DNA of 64,000 bases, taken from contig NZ_JARHUI010000001.1 of NCBI RefSeq assembly GCF_029222925.1, positions 186,986-250,985 of the forward strand. Direction: 5' to 3'. Below, one piece after another: positions 17,231 to 24,510 of this stretch (position 1 is the first letter of the stretch; every line of letters starts with the position of its first letter). A model generated the notes under the pieces. The model ran no database searches and was not told the origin of the DNA. It was given only the letters and a program-made list of their open reading frames with translations. Position numbers and translations under genes: made by a program. This DNA is from Algoriphagus sp. CAU 1675 (GTDB lineage: Bacteria; Bacteroidota; Bacteroidia; Cytophagales; Cyclobacteriaceae).

Positions 17231-17989
17231 TTATCGAACGTAGGAACCTGCATTGATATCAATGGATGTACCGGTGGCATGATCAGCCAAGCCTGAACAA
17301 AGCAATACAACCATGGGAGCAATATCCTCAGGAGTAGTCAATTCATTTAGGGCAATGTCTTTCAATGCAAACTCTTCCCCATATTCTGAAAGAATTTCAT
17401 TTGCCATATCTGTCCTTGTAAATCCCGGGGCAATCAAAAAGGCTTTGATTCCTTCTTTTCCATAATGTCTGGCAATGGAGCGGGTCAAACTTACCAAAGC
17501 CCCCTTGGAAGCCGCATAGGCAAGATAGTCCGTAGTATCACCTCTAAATGCAGCTCTGGATGAAATGGTTACGATTCTACCTTGGTGTTGGGGTTTTGCC
17601 TGGTCTACGAATTCCTTGCATAAAATTCCTACCGCAGTAGCATTTACGGCCATGGTTTTTTCCCAAACCTCTAGCCATTTCCCGGTAGATAAGGTATCAG
17701 GAGCTGAGGGTGATATTCCTGCATTATTCACCAAACCCGTTATTGGGCCATATTTTTCCACTAATCTTGGTATAAAGCCAACGACTTCCGCTGATTGTGA
17801 AAGGTCACAAGCTTCAATATGGGCAGGGTTTTTCAATTGATTCAAAAGAGATTCCGCCTCTTCTTTGTTGGAATTGAAATGGATGATGACCTCGGCTCCA
17901 GAATCAGAAAGCTGCCGTGCAATTGCCCGACCAATTCCTCTTGAGGCTCCGGTAACCAGAATTCTTTGGTTTTTTAGGGAAATATTCAT
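17231..17989 (-). CDS. short-chain dehydrogenase/reductase (FabG-like)
   Basis: A 252-residue classical SDR that reduces or oxidises a carbonyl/alcohol with NAD(P). The cofactor loop T-G-A-S-R-G-I-G (13-20), N-N-A-G (88-91), the active-site Ser in T-I-S-S-R (141-145) and Y158-x-x-x-K162 (Y-A-A-S-K) are all present. The Arg after the Gly-rich loop favours NADPH. The protein resembles 3-oxoacyl-ACP reductase, but several SDR groups look alike, and it lies with a decarboxylase and a thioesterase rather than with fatty-acid synthesis genes. It is part of the minus-strand run headed by comF. Confidence 0.87.
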   Translation of the reverse strand: MNISLKNQRILVTGASRGIGRAIARQLSDSGAEVIIHFNSNKEEAESLLNQLKNPAHIEACDLSQSAEVVGFIPRLVEKYGPITGLVNNAGISPSAPDTLSTGKWLEVWEKTMAVNATAVGILCKEFVDQAKPQHQGRIVTISSRAAFRGDTTDYLAYAASKGALVSLTRSIARHYGKEGIKAFLIAPGFTRTDMANEILSEYGEEFALKDIALNELTTPEDIAPMVVLLCSGLADHATGTSIDINAGSYVR

Positions 17990-18019
17990 TTTGAAAATGC
18001 TAGGGTTCTTTGGTGGAGT

Positions 18020-18544
18020 TTATCGACTGCCAACAATTTTAATATGGGCCAAATGATGCTTACAATGCCATTCATAAATCAAGGTGGCTTCTTCCAAGGA
18101 TATTTTACTTTTTGATTCAGGATGGAAATAGGTTTTTCCAAAATCCGAAGTACTCATCTCTTCCAAAAGATGACTCCATTTATAGTGGAGCCCTTTTAGA
18201 ATATCGATAGAAAAAGATACAGGAAGACAAGAGTCCGGTAATTTTGCCCATTCAGCCTCATTGTAGGGTTTGATAGTCGGATTCTTTTCAGTTAAGGCAA
18301 GTTTAAAACGGATAAAAGCATTCAAATGACTATCGGCACAATGGTGTACGACCTGCCTTGCTGTCCATCCTCCATCTCTATAGGGCATATCCAGTTGTGC
18401 ATCGGATAGGTTTTCAACCAGCGCTTTTAAATCGTCAGGAAAACTTCTGATCTCAACAATTGCTTTATCCAAAAGCGCTTTGGTAATTTTATCCGGCTTC
18501 TCAAACTTCCCAATAGGAAATTTCAATCGGTCTATTACATTCAT
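18020..18544 (-). CDS. YfiT/DinB-like putative metal-dependent hydrolase or thiol transferase
   Basis: A 174-residue four-helix-bundle protein of the DinB superfamily, nearest to YfiT/BstA. The characteristic line G-G-W-T-A-R-Q-V-V-H-H-C-A-D-S-H (58-73) gives one metal His, and C-K-H-H-L-A-H (161-167) gives the others. I-R-F-K-L-A-L-T-E is also typical. Relatives bind Ni or Zn and some transfer bacillithiol-type thiols. Whether this organism makes such a thiol is unknown. The frame is open to a TTG at 18577 inside comF, but the ATG at 18544 gives the family N-terminus M-N-V-I-D-R-L and leaves 10 bases after comF. Confidence 0.82.
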   Translation of the reverse strand: MNVIDRLKFPIGKFEKPDKITKALLDKAIVEIRSFPDDLKALVENLSDAQLDMPYRDGGWTARQVVHHCADSHLNAFIRFKLALTEKNPTIKPYNEAEWAKLPDSCLPVSFSIDILKGLHYKWSHLLEEMSTSDFGKTYFHPESKSKISLEEATLIYEWHCKHHLAHIKIVGSR

Positions 18545-18554
18545 TGTAATTGTT

Positions 18555-19253
18555 TTATATGCTTCCTCCGGCAGCAATGGTAGCCAAATCTACATTATTT
18601 GCCCCATTAGCCAAAAGTAGATTGGTACAAGAACACAGAGTTGCCCCTGTGGTGATGACATCATCTACCAATAGGATATTTTTAGCCTTAACAAGCTTTA
18701 TATCAGATACTTGAAACACCTCGTTCACATTATCGAGCCTTTCAAGCCTAGTCTTTTTGGTCTGTGTTTCGGTGTATTTTTTTCTGTTTAGGAGGTTTTG
18801 GTAGGGTATGCCCAATACTTTGGAAAGCCCTTTTCCAAACTCTTCACTTTGATTGTACCCTCTTCGCAGCTTTTTCATTTCATGAAGAGGTACCGAAGTA
18901 ATCACATCCCAGGTGGATGAAAACTGGTAAGAAAGAAGTTTTTCCCCATACCATTTACCCAAGACTTCAGCAAGTTCGGGTTTATCTTGGTATTTCAATT
19001 GGTGAAGAAGCTTTTGGGTTTTTCCGGCTTTTGTAAAACGAAGGTAGGAAATTGCGAGGCCTACTTGGGTCAAACCCTTAATTTTTGAGGTTATGTCATT
19101 ATCAAAGGGACGAAGATGATAAGATGTTTCAGGTAAAGTCCCTTTACAGATGCTGCATAGACATTCCTCTTGGTCGAATAAGTTTCTCCCGCAAAGCAAA
19201 CAGTTGCGAGGGAATATTAAATCAAAAAAATCTTTCCAAAAAAGTAAACGCAT
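18555..19253 (-). CDS. comF: ComF-family phosphoribosyltransferase-like protein
   Basis: A 232-residue ComF homologue. The N-terminus carries a zinc-ribbon: C18-x-x-C21 and C31/C33/C36. The C-terminal half is a phosphoribosyltransferase fold with the PRPP loop L-V-D-D-V-I-T-T-G-A-T (about 194-204). ComF is needed for DNA uptake in naturally competent bacteria and binds single-stranded DNA helicase machinery, but homologues occur in many non-competent species. It is the first gene of the minus-strand run and is divergent from the AhpD-like gene 70 bases away. Confidence 0.88.
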   Translation of the reverse strand: MRLLFWKDFFDLIFPRNCLLCGRNLFDQEECLCSICKGTLPETSYHLRPFDNDITSKIKGLTQVGLAISYLRFTKAGKTQKLLHQLKYQDKPELAEVLGKWYGEKLLSYQFSSTWDVITSVPLHEMKKLRRGYNQSEEFGKGLSKVLGIPYQNLLNRKKYTETQTKKTRLERLDNVNEVFQVSDIKLVKAKNILLVDDVITTGATLCSCTNLLLANGANNVDLATIAAGGSI

Positions 19254-19323
19254 AAACCAAAAGAGCTGTTATTCAATCCACTGACAGATTAGCAGTATAT
19301 TTGCCGTCTAAACCATTAATTTA

Positions 19324-19665
19324 ATGAATCTGATAGAGGAATTCAACGATTACAGAGCCAAGATGAATGAGAAAATCATGGCAGAAGACAATAAGGTAAT
19401 CAAGCGATTTTTCAACTTGGACACCAACGCCTATGCAGAGGGTGAATTGGATGTAAAATCCAAAGAAATGATCGGACTGGCCTGTTCTATGGTTTTACGC
19501 TGTGATGATTGCATCAAATACCATTTGGGTAAATGCCAAGAAGTAGGCTTGAACAAAAAGGAAATATTTGAGGTATTTTCCATAGCCACTTTGATTGGGG
19601 GCTCAATTGTAATCCCCCATCTTAGAAGAGCTGTTGAATACTGGGAGGAACTTGAAAACCAATAA
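19324..19665 (+). CDS. AhpD-like carboxymuconolactone decarboxylase-family protein
   Basis: A 113-residue all-helical protein. C60-D-D-C63 with H67 (C-D-D-C-I-K-Y-H) is the redox-active E/C-x-x-C-x-x-x-H site of the AhpD/CMD family, which usually acts as a peroxidase partner or disulfide reductant. G-G-S-I-V-I-P-H-L-R-R-A (about 91-102) closes the motif. It is the first gene of the plus-strand block. TATATTTG at 19296-19303 fits the Bacteroidota -7 element TAnnTTTG, but no clear -33 element was found. The next gene starts 6 bases after the stop. Confidence 0.83.
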   Translation: MNLIEEFNDYRAKMNEKIMAEDNKVIKRFFNLDTNAYAEGELDVKSKEMIGLACSMVLRCDDCIKYHLGKCQEVGLNKKEIFEVFSIATLIGGSIVIPHLRRAVEYWEELENQ

Positions 19666-19671
19666 TTTAAG

Positions 19672-20034
19672 GTGTTTAAAAGAGACCTGGACCTAGAAAA
19701 AAGATGGGCAAAGCTTCTTGTGGGGCTTGGGGAAACCATAGGTAAAAAACCCAAAGACCTAAACGGCGTACTCTTTCTTATAGGGGTACAGGAATTGGGT
19801 CAGGGCACCAAAACATTCTCGAAAGAACAAAAGCAGGATCTAATGCATATTGCGGTCTGCAAAGTCTTGAGTTATGCAGGATTTTATGAGCTGGATCATA
19901 TTGACCAGGATGGATGGCCCCATTGGAAACTCGTTAAGGAATTGCCTCACTTTGACTTGTTAGATCAAGAAAAACTATTGAAAATCCAGGTATTGGAATA
20001 CTTTGAAAAAGAATATCAAATCGAGATTGAGTAA
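19672..20034 (+). CDS. conserved uncharacterised protein
   Basis: A 120-residue protein, not assigned to a named family. It is mostly helical and charged, with G-V-L-F-L-I-G-V-Q-E-L-G-Q-G near 32-45 and several aromatic residues in the last third (H-I-D-Q-D-G-W-P-H-W). No signal peptide, membrane helix or catalytic motif is visible. The start is GTG at 19672, 6 bases after the AhpD-like gene, and the stop is 3 bases before the exonuclease III gene, so it is tightly coupled to both. Tight packing and clean codon structure support a real gene. Confidence 0.7.
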   Translation: MFKRDLDLEKRWAKLLVGLGETIGKKPKDLNGVLFLIGVQELGQGTKTFSKEQKQDLMHIAVCKVLSYAGFYELDHIDQDGWPHWKLVKELPHFDLLDQEKLLKIQVLEYFEKEYQIEIE

Positions 20035-20037
20035 AAG

Positions 20038-20814
20038 ATGAAGATTATCTCTTATAATGTCAATGGTATCCGTGCAGCGATGAACAAGGGTTTCGTGGAC
20101 TGGTTGAAGGAAGAAAATCCGGATATTATTGGCATTCAGGAACTTAAAGCCTTAGAAAACCAAATTGACGCTAGTATTTTTGAGGATTTAGGGTATGAAT
20201 TATATTGGTTTCCTGCCGTCAAAAAGGGGTATAGTGGTGTGGCCATATTTACCAAGGTAAAACCCAAATCCGTCAAATATGGAATGGGAATGTCCAAATA
20301 TGACGATGAAGGTAGATTGATCCAGACCGACTTTGAGGGTTTTTCCTTTCTATCCGCCTATTTCCCATCCGGAACAACTGGAGATATTCGTCAGGATTTC
20401 AAATACGATTTCTTGGATGATATTTATGGATACATGCAGGATTTAAAGGGCGAAAACCCTAATCTGATCCTTAGCGGAGACTACAACATTTGCCATAAGG
20501 CAATTGATATTCATAATCCCATATCCAACAAAAATTCCTCAGGCTTCCTACCTGAAGAAAGGGCATGGATGGACAAATTCACAGAGTCTGGTTTTATTGA
20601 CACTTTTAGATACTTCAACCAAGATCCACACCATTACACATGGTGGAGTTATAGAGCCAATTCAAGAGCAAAAAACCTGGGTTGGAGGATAGATTATCAC
20701 ATGGCAAGCAAGGAATTGCAGAACAAATTAAAAAGCTCTGTAATTTTGCCGGATATCATACATTCGGACCATTGTCCTATCTCATTGGAACTTGATACAG
20801 AAATAACAAAATAG
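20038..20814 (+). CDS. xth: exodeoxyribonuclease III / AP endonuclease
   Basis: A 258-residue endonuclease/exonuclease/phosphatase-fold enzyme that cuts DNA at abasic sites and trims 3' ends in base-excision repair. M-K-I-I-S-Y-N-V-N-G-I-R-A-A opens the fold. Further landmarks are G-I-Q-E-L-K-A (metal-binding Glu), S-G-D-Y-N (about 146-150), W-R-I-D-Y-H and the terminal H-S-D-H-C-P-I catalytic His. The length matches Xth. It lies 3 bases after the preceding unknown gene and 26 bases before the RsbW-like gene. Confidence 0.94.
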   Translation: MKIISYNVNGIRAAMNKGFVDWLKEENPDIIGIQELKALENQIDASIFEDLGYELYWFPAVKKGYSGVAIFTKVKPKSVKYGMGMSKYDDEGRLIQTDFEGFSFLSAYFPSGTTGDIRQDFKYDFLDDIYGYMQDLKGENPNLILSGDYNICHKAIDIHNPISNKNSSGFLPEERAWMDKFTESGFIDTFRYFNQDPHHYTWWSYRANSRAKNLGWRIDYHMASKELQNKLKSSVILPDIIHSDHCPISLELDTEITK

Positions 20815-20840
20815 AATCATCCTTTAAGAAAATATTCCCA

Positions 20841-21242
20841 ATGAAATCTATAAAAATTTCAATCCCTTCTTTAATTGAAAACATAAAGATTATCGAAAGC
20901 TTCATTGACAATGCACGTGAAAACTTCGAAATCAATGATGACATCTATGGGAATATTATGATCTCCGTGACAGAATGCATCAGTAATGCCATCATTCATG
21001 GAAATCAAAGTGACAAGAACAAACTGGTTAACCTGGAATTGAGACTAGAAGATGATCTTTTAAAATTCACTATTGAGGATGAGGGAAAGGGGTTTGAATT
21101 GGAAGCTCTAGCAGACCCAACAGCTCCAGAAAATCTTGAAAAACCAGGGGGAAGAGGAATTTTTCTAATCAAGCACTTGAGTGATGAAGTTAAGTTTGAA
21201 GAAGGTGGGAGGAAGGTAATCCTCTCCTTTTATATGGATTAA
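20841..21242 (+). CDS. RsbW-like anti-sigma-factor ATP-binding protein
   Basis: A 133-residue GHKL ATPase domain standing alone. The N-box is T-E-C-I-S-N-A-I-I-H-G-N (about 49-60), the G1 box D-E-G-K-G-F and the G2 region G-G-R-G-I-F-L-I-K. Single-domain proteins of this type are serine kinases that hold a sigma factor or phosphorylate an anti-sigma-factor antagonist. No STAS antagonist or sigma factor gene is nearby, so the partner is unknown. It lies 2 bases before ybeY. Confidence 0.82.
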   Translation: MKSIKISIPSLIENIKIIESFIDNARENFEINDDIYGNIMISVTECISNAIIHGNQSDKNKLVNLELRLEDDLLKFTIEDEGKGFELEALADPTAPENLEKPGGRGIFLIKHLSDEVKFEEGGRKVILSFYMD

Positions 21243-21244
21243 TC

Positions 21245-21670
21245 ATGGCAATCAATTTCTTTACAGAGGACATCAAATTCCAACCGCAGCAAAAGCTCAA
21301 GCGAAAAAAATGGCTTAAAGAAATTGCAAGCCGGGAAGATTATGAGATTTCAGATTTGAATTACATCTTTTGCTCTGATGAATATTTATACAACATCAAT
21401 GTTGAATATTTAAATCATAAAACACTAACTGACATTATCACCTTCGACAATTCTGAAGAAGAAGAATTAATTGAAGGAGATATATTCATCAGTATAGACC
21501 GGGTTAGGGAAAACGCCCAAAAACTTGGTCAATCAGAAGAAGATGAACTCAACCGGGTATTGAGTCATGGACTATTTCACCTAATGGGCTATAAAGACAA
21601 GAACCCAGAAGAAAGCAGATTGATGAGAAGCAAGGAAGAATTCGCCATCAACTTATTCAAAGAAATGTAA
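21245..21670 (+). CDS. ybeY: endoribonuclease YbeY (16S rRNA maturation)
   Basis: A zinc-dependent RNase needed for 3' maturation of 16S rRNA and ribosome quality control, 141 residues. The catalytic segment is S-H-G-L-F-H-L-M-G-Y-K-D (107-118), with H108 and H112 as two zinc ligands. The usual third ligand, the His of G-Y-D-H, is Asp118 here. This K-D variant is, as I recall, usual in Bacteroidota rather than a defect. T-D-I-I-T-F-D-N (62-69) is the standard family line. The gene ends 80 bases before mnmG, with two parS-type palindromes in the gap. Confidence 0.92.
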   Translation: MAINFFTEDIKFQPQQKLKRKKWLKEIASREDYEISDLNYIFCSDEYLYNINVEYLNHKTLTDIITFDNSEEEELIEGDIFISIDRVRENAQKLGQSEEDELNRVLSHGLFHLMGYKDKNPEESRLMRSKEEFAINLFKEM

Positions 21671-21671
21671 A

Positions 21672-21687
21672 CGTTCCACGTGGAACA
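21672..21687. other. parS-like ParB-binding palindrome (copy 1)
   Basis: GTTCCACGTGGAAC (21673-21686) is a perfect 14-bp palindrome with the C-A-C-G-T-G core and T-T-C-C arms known from Pseudomonas-type parS sites. It starts 2 bases after the ybeY stop and is centred 47 bases from copy 2. Confidence 0.7.
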
Positions 21688-21718
21688 CACTACAATAAAT
21701 TTATCTGAGTCAGGTAGG

Positions 21719-21734
21719 TGTTTCACGTGAAACA
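21719..21734. other. parS site, exact 16-bp consensus (copy 2)
   Basis: TGTTTCACGTGAAACA is identical to the well-known bacterial parS consensus bound by ParB and is a perfect palindrome. It lies 15 bases before the mnmG start codon. parS sites cluster around the replication origin, which supports an origin nearby. Confidence 0.85.
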
Positions 21735-21749
21735 GTAAAAGAAATCAGC

Positions 21750-23615
21750 ATGTTTCCAAAATATGATGTAATAGTAGTAGGTGCAGGACATGCGGGCTGT
21801 GAAGCGGCTCATGCTGCTGCTGTAATGGGCTCCAAGGTATTATTGTGTACCATGAATATGAACACCATTGCACAAATGTCATGCAATCCTGCTATGGGTG
21901 GAGTAGCGAAAGGGCAAATAGTACGAGAGATAGACGCATTGGGCGGAATGTCAGGAATAATTTCTGACAAATCAATGATCCAGTTTAGAATGCTAAACCG
22001 ATCGAAAGGCCCTGCTATGTGGTCACCAAGAACCCAAAATGACCGAATGCGATTTGCTGAAGAATGGAGATTGGCATTGGAAGCGACACCAAATGTTGAT
22101 TTTTGGCAGGAAATGGTAACCGGTTTGTTGGTAAAAGACGGACGGGTCAAAGGAGTAAGAACGGGAATTGGAATTGAAATAGAAGCAGAATCTGTTGTCC
22201 TCACAAACGGAACATTCCTAAATGGAATAATACATATCGGGGAAAAACAATTTGGAGGAGGAAGAACAGGGGAGTCAGCAGCAAAAGGAATAACCGAACA
22301 ATTGGTATCCTTAGGTTTTGAATCTGGTAGAATGAAGACAGGTACTCCTCCAAGAGTAGATGGAAGAAGCCTAGATTATTCTAAAATGGAGGTACAACAT
22401 GGAGATGATCAACCAGAAAAATTCAGCTACTCCGAAGAAACAACTCCATTAAAAGCACAAAGAAACTGCTGGATCACTTATACCAATAAAGAGGTTCATG
22501 AAACATTGGAAACAGGTTTTGATAGATCACCCATGTTTAATGGGAGAATTCAAGGCCTTGGACCAAGATATTGTCCATCCATTGAAGATAAAATCAACCG
22601 GTTTGCAGAAAGAGAAAGACATCAAATCTTTGTAGAACCAGAAGGCTGGGATACAGTAGAGATTTATGTAAATGGTTTTTCAACATCTCTCCCAGAGGAC
22701 GTACAATACGCAGCAATGAGAAAAATCCCGGGATTTGAAAATGCAAAAATGTTCCGTCCGGGATATGCTATAGAATATGACTTCTTTCCACCAACCCAAC
22801 TGAAACTAACCCTGGAAACACAATTGATAGAAAACCTGTATTTCGCAGGTCAGATCAATGGAACCACGGGATATGAGGAAGCAGCATCCCAAGGATTGAT
22901 AGCCGGAATTAATGCGAGCCTTAAAGTACAGGAAAAAGATCCATTCTTACTCAAAAGATCAGATGCATACATCGGTGTACTCATAGATGATTTGATCAAC
23001 AAAGGCACAGAAGAGCCTTATAGAATGTTCACCTCCAGAGCAGAATTCCGTCTTTTGTTGAGACAGGATAATGCTGACTTACGATTGACAGAAATGGGAT
23101 TTGAAATTGGCCTGGCCTCTGATACAAGATTCCAGAACATGATGGATAAAAAGAACAAGACAGCAGAACTCATCCAATTTTTGAAAGAGGTTAAACTTGC
23201 TCCAGAATCGATCAATGAGGGATTGGAATCCATAGAGACTGCAACAATTAAGGAAAAAATAACAGCGGAGAAACTTCTGAAAAGACCACAACTGGGAATC
23301 AATGAACTGAAAAACCTAGATCAGAATTTGGATCAGATCCTCAATAACTATTCAAAAGAGGTTAAAGAACAGGCTGAAATCCAAATCAAATACGATAGCT
23401 ATATTCAAAAAGAACAGCTGATGGTGGAAAAGCTATCTAATATGGAAAACTTCAGAATACCTGAAAAATTCGATTACTTGGCAGTACCAGCACTCTCTGC
23501 AGAAGGAAAACAAAAATTACATAAAATTAAACCAGAAACCTTGGGACAAGCTTCTCGAATAAGTGGCGTTTCTCCTGCAGATTTATCTATATTGACAGTT
23601 TACTTAGGACGATAA
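21750..23615 (+). CDS. mnmG: tRNA uridine-5-carboxymethylaminomethyl modification enzyme MnmG
   Basis: An FAD enzyme that, with MnmE, installs the cmnm5 group on the wobble uridine of several tRNAs. It has 621 residues, a standard length. The FAD loop is V-V-G-A-G-H-A-G-C-E-A-A (8-19). The family signatures C-N-P-A-M-G-G-V-A-K-G and G-T-P-P-R-V-D-G-R and the G-Q-I-N-G-T-T-G-Y-E-E-A-A segment are all present. mnmG (formerly gidA) is often close to oriC in bacteria. The coding strand is notably A-rich. The methyltransferase gene starts 1 base after the stop. Confidence 0.98.
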   Translation: MFPKYDVIVVGAGHAGCEAAHAAAVMGSKVLLCTMNMNTIAQMSCNPAMGGVAKGQIVREIDALGGMSGIISDKSMIQFRMLNRSKGPAMWSPRTQNDRMRFAEEWRLALEATPNVDFWQEMVTGLLVKDGRVKGVRTGIGIEIEAESVVLTNGTFLNGIIHIGEKQFGGGRTGESAAKGITEQLVSLGFESGRMKTGTPPRVDGRSLDYSKMEVQHGDDQPEKFSYSEETTPLKAQRNCWITYTNKEVHETLETGFDRSPMFNGRIQGLGPRYCPSIEDKINRFAERERHQIFVEPEGWDTVEIYVNGFSTSLPEDVQYAAMRKIPGFENAKMFRPGYAIEYDFFPPTQLKLTLETQLIENLYFAGQINGTTGYEEAASQGLIAGINASLKVQEKDPFLLKRSDAYIGVLIDDLINKGTEEPYRMFTSRAEFRLLLRQDNADLRLTEMGFEIGLASDTRFQNMMDKKNKTAELIQFLKEVKLAPESINEGLESIETATIKEKITAEKLLKRPQLGINELKNLDQNLDQILNNYSKEVKEQAEIQIKYDSYIQKEQLMVEKLSNMENFRIPEKFDYLAVPALSAEGKQKLHKIKPETLGQASRISGVSPADLSILTVYLGR

Positions 23616-23616
23616 A

Positions 23617-24510
23617 ATGTCAGAAAGACTTAACAAATGCCCGCTCTGTAAAAGTGGGCTTTTTCTTAATCATTCAGAAATAAAGGATTTTGCAGTTAGC
23701 GGAGAGACCTTCGTTATCTGCAAGTGTCAGTCCTGTGATTTACTTTTTACAAATCCGAGACCAAAACAATCAGAAATTAACCCATATTATGATTTTCAGG
23801 AATATTACTCTCATAAGGATGAATCAAAAAGTTTCACTGGATATATCTATAACCAAGTAAGAAAACTAAACATCAAACAAAAACTCAAGCTCATCAACAA
23901 ACTCCATAACAAAGGTAAATTGTTGGATTATGGATGTGGAACTGCAGAGTTTTTACAAGCAGCAAAGGAGGATGGCTGGAAAGTAAAAGGACTAGAACCA
24001 AACGATAAAGCAAGAGCACTTTCCAATATAAAACTGCCAAATAAAATCGTAGGTGAACTGGAAGAATTAAAAAATTCTCAAAAATTCGATGTCATCACCC
24101 TATTTCATGTTTTAGAACATATTCATAAACTGAGAAAAACCCTAAAAAAACTCATAACCATCTTAAATACAGATGGTTATATAATAATTGCAGTACCAAA
24201 TCCAGAAAGTCCAGATGCTAAACTATACGGACAAAACTGGGCTGGTTGGGATGTCCCACGACATTTATATCATTTCAATGAGAAATCCATACAGACACTC
24301 TGTAAGGAATTCGATCTGGAAATCAAGGAGAAAAAACCGATGAAGTTTGACAGTTATTATGTTTCCTTACTTTCCGAGAAATATAAAAATCCAAACCAAG
24401 GATTGATCAAAAACTATTTAAAAGCTTTTATCAATGGAATGAAGTCCAACCTAAAAGCAAAGAAAGAAATTAACTACTCCAGTAATCTTTTTATTCTTCA
24501 GAAGAAGTGA
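23617..24510 (+). CDS. class I SAM-dependent methyltransferase with zinc-ribbon N-terminus
   Basis: A 297-residue protein. The N-terminus has C8-x-x-C11 and C37-x-x-C40, a small zinc ribbon, followed by F-T-N-P-R-P. The methyltransferase domain has the SAM loop L-L-D-Y-G-C-G-T-A-E-F-L (about 102-113), E-P-N at the end of strand 2 and F-H-V-L-E-H-I (about 164-170), the Methyltransf_23 pattern. Proteins of this build act on sugars, quinones or small molecules; the target is unknown. W-D-V-P-R-H-L-Y-H-F is a shared line in this group. The next gene begins with GTG inside the stop codon (GTGA overlap). Confidence 0.85.
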   Translation: MSERLNKCPLCKSGLFLNHSEIKDFAVSGETFVICKCQSCDLLFTNPRPKQSEINPYYDFQEYYSHKDESKSFTGYIYNQVRKLNIKQKLKLINKLHNKGKLLDYGCGTAEFLQAAKEDGWKVKGLEPNDKARALSNIKLPNKIVGELEELKNSQKFDVITLFHVLEHIHKLRKTLKKLITILNTDGYIIIAVPNPESPDAKLYGQNWAGWDVPRHLYHFNEKSIQTLCKEFDLEIKEKKPMKFDSYYVSLLSEKYKNPNQGLIKNYLKAFINGMKSNLKAKKEINYSSNLFILQKK

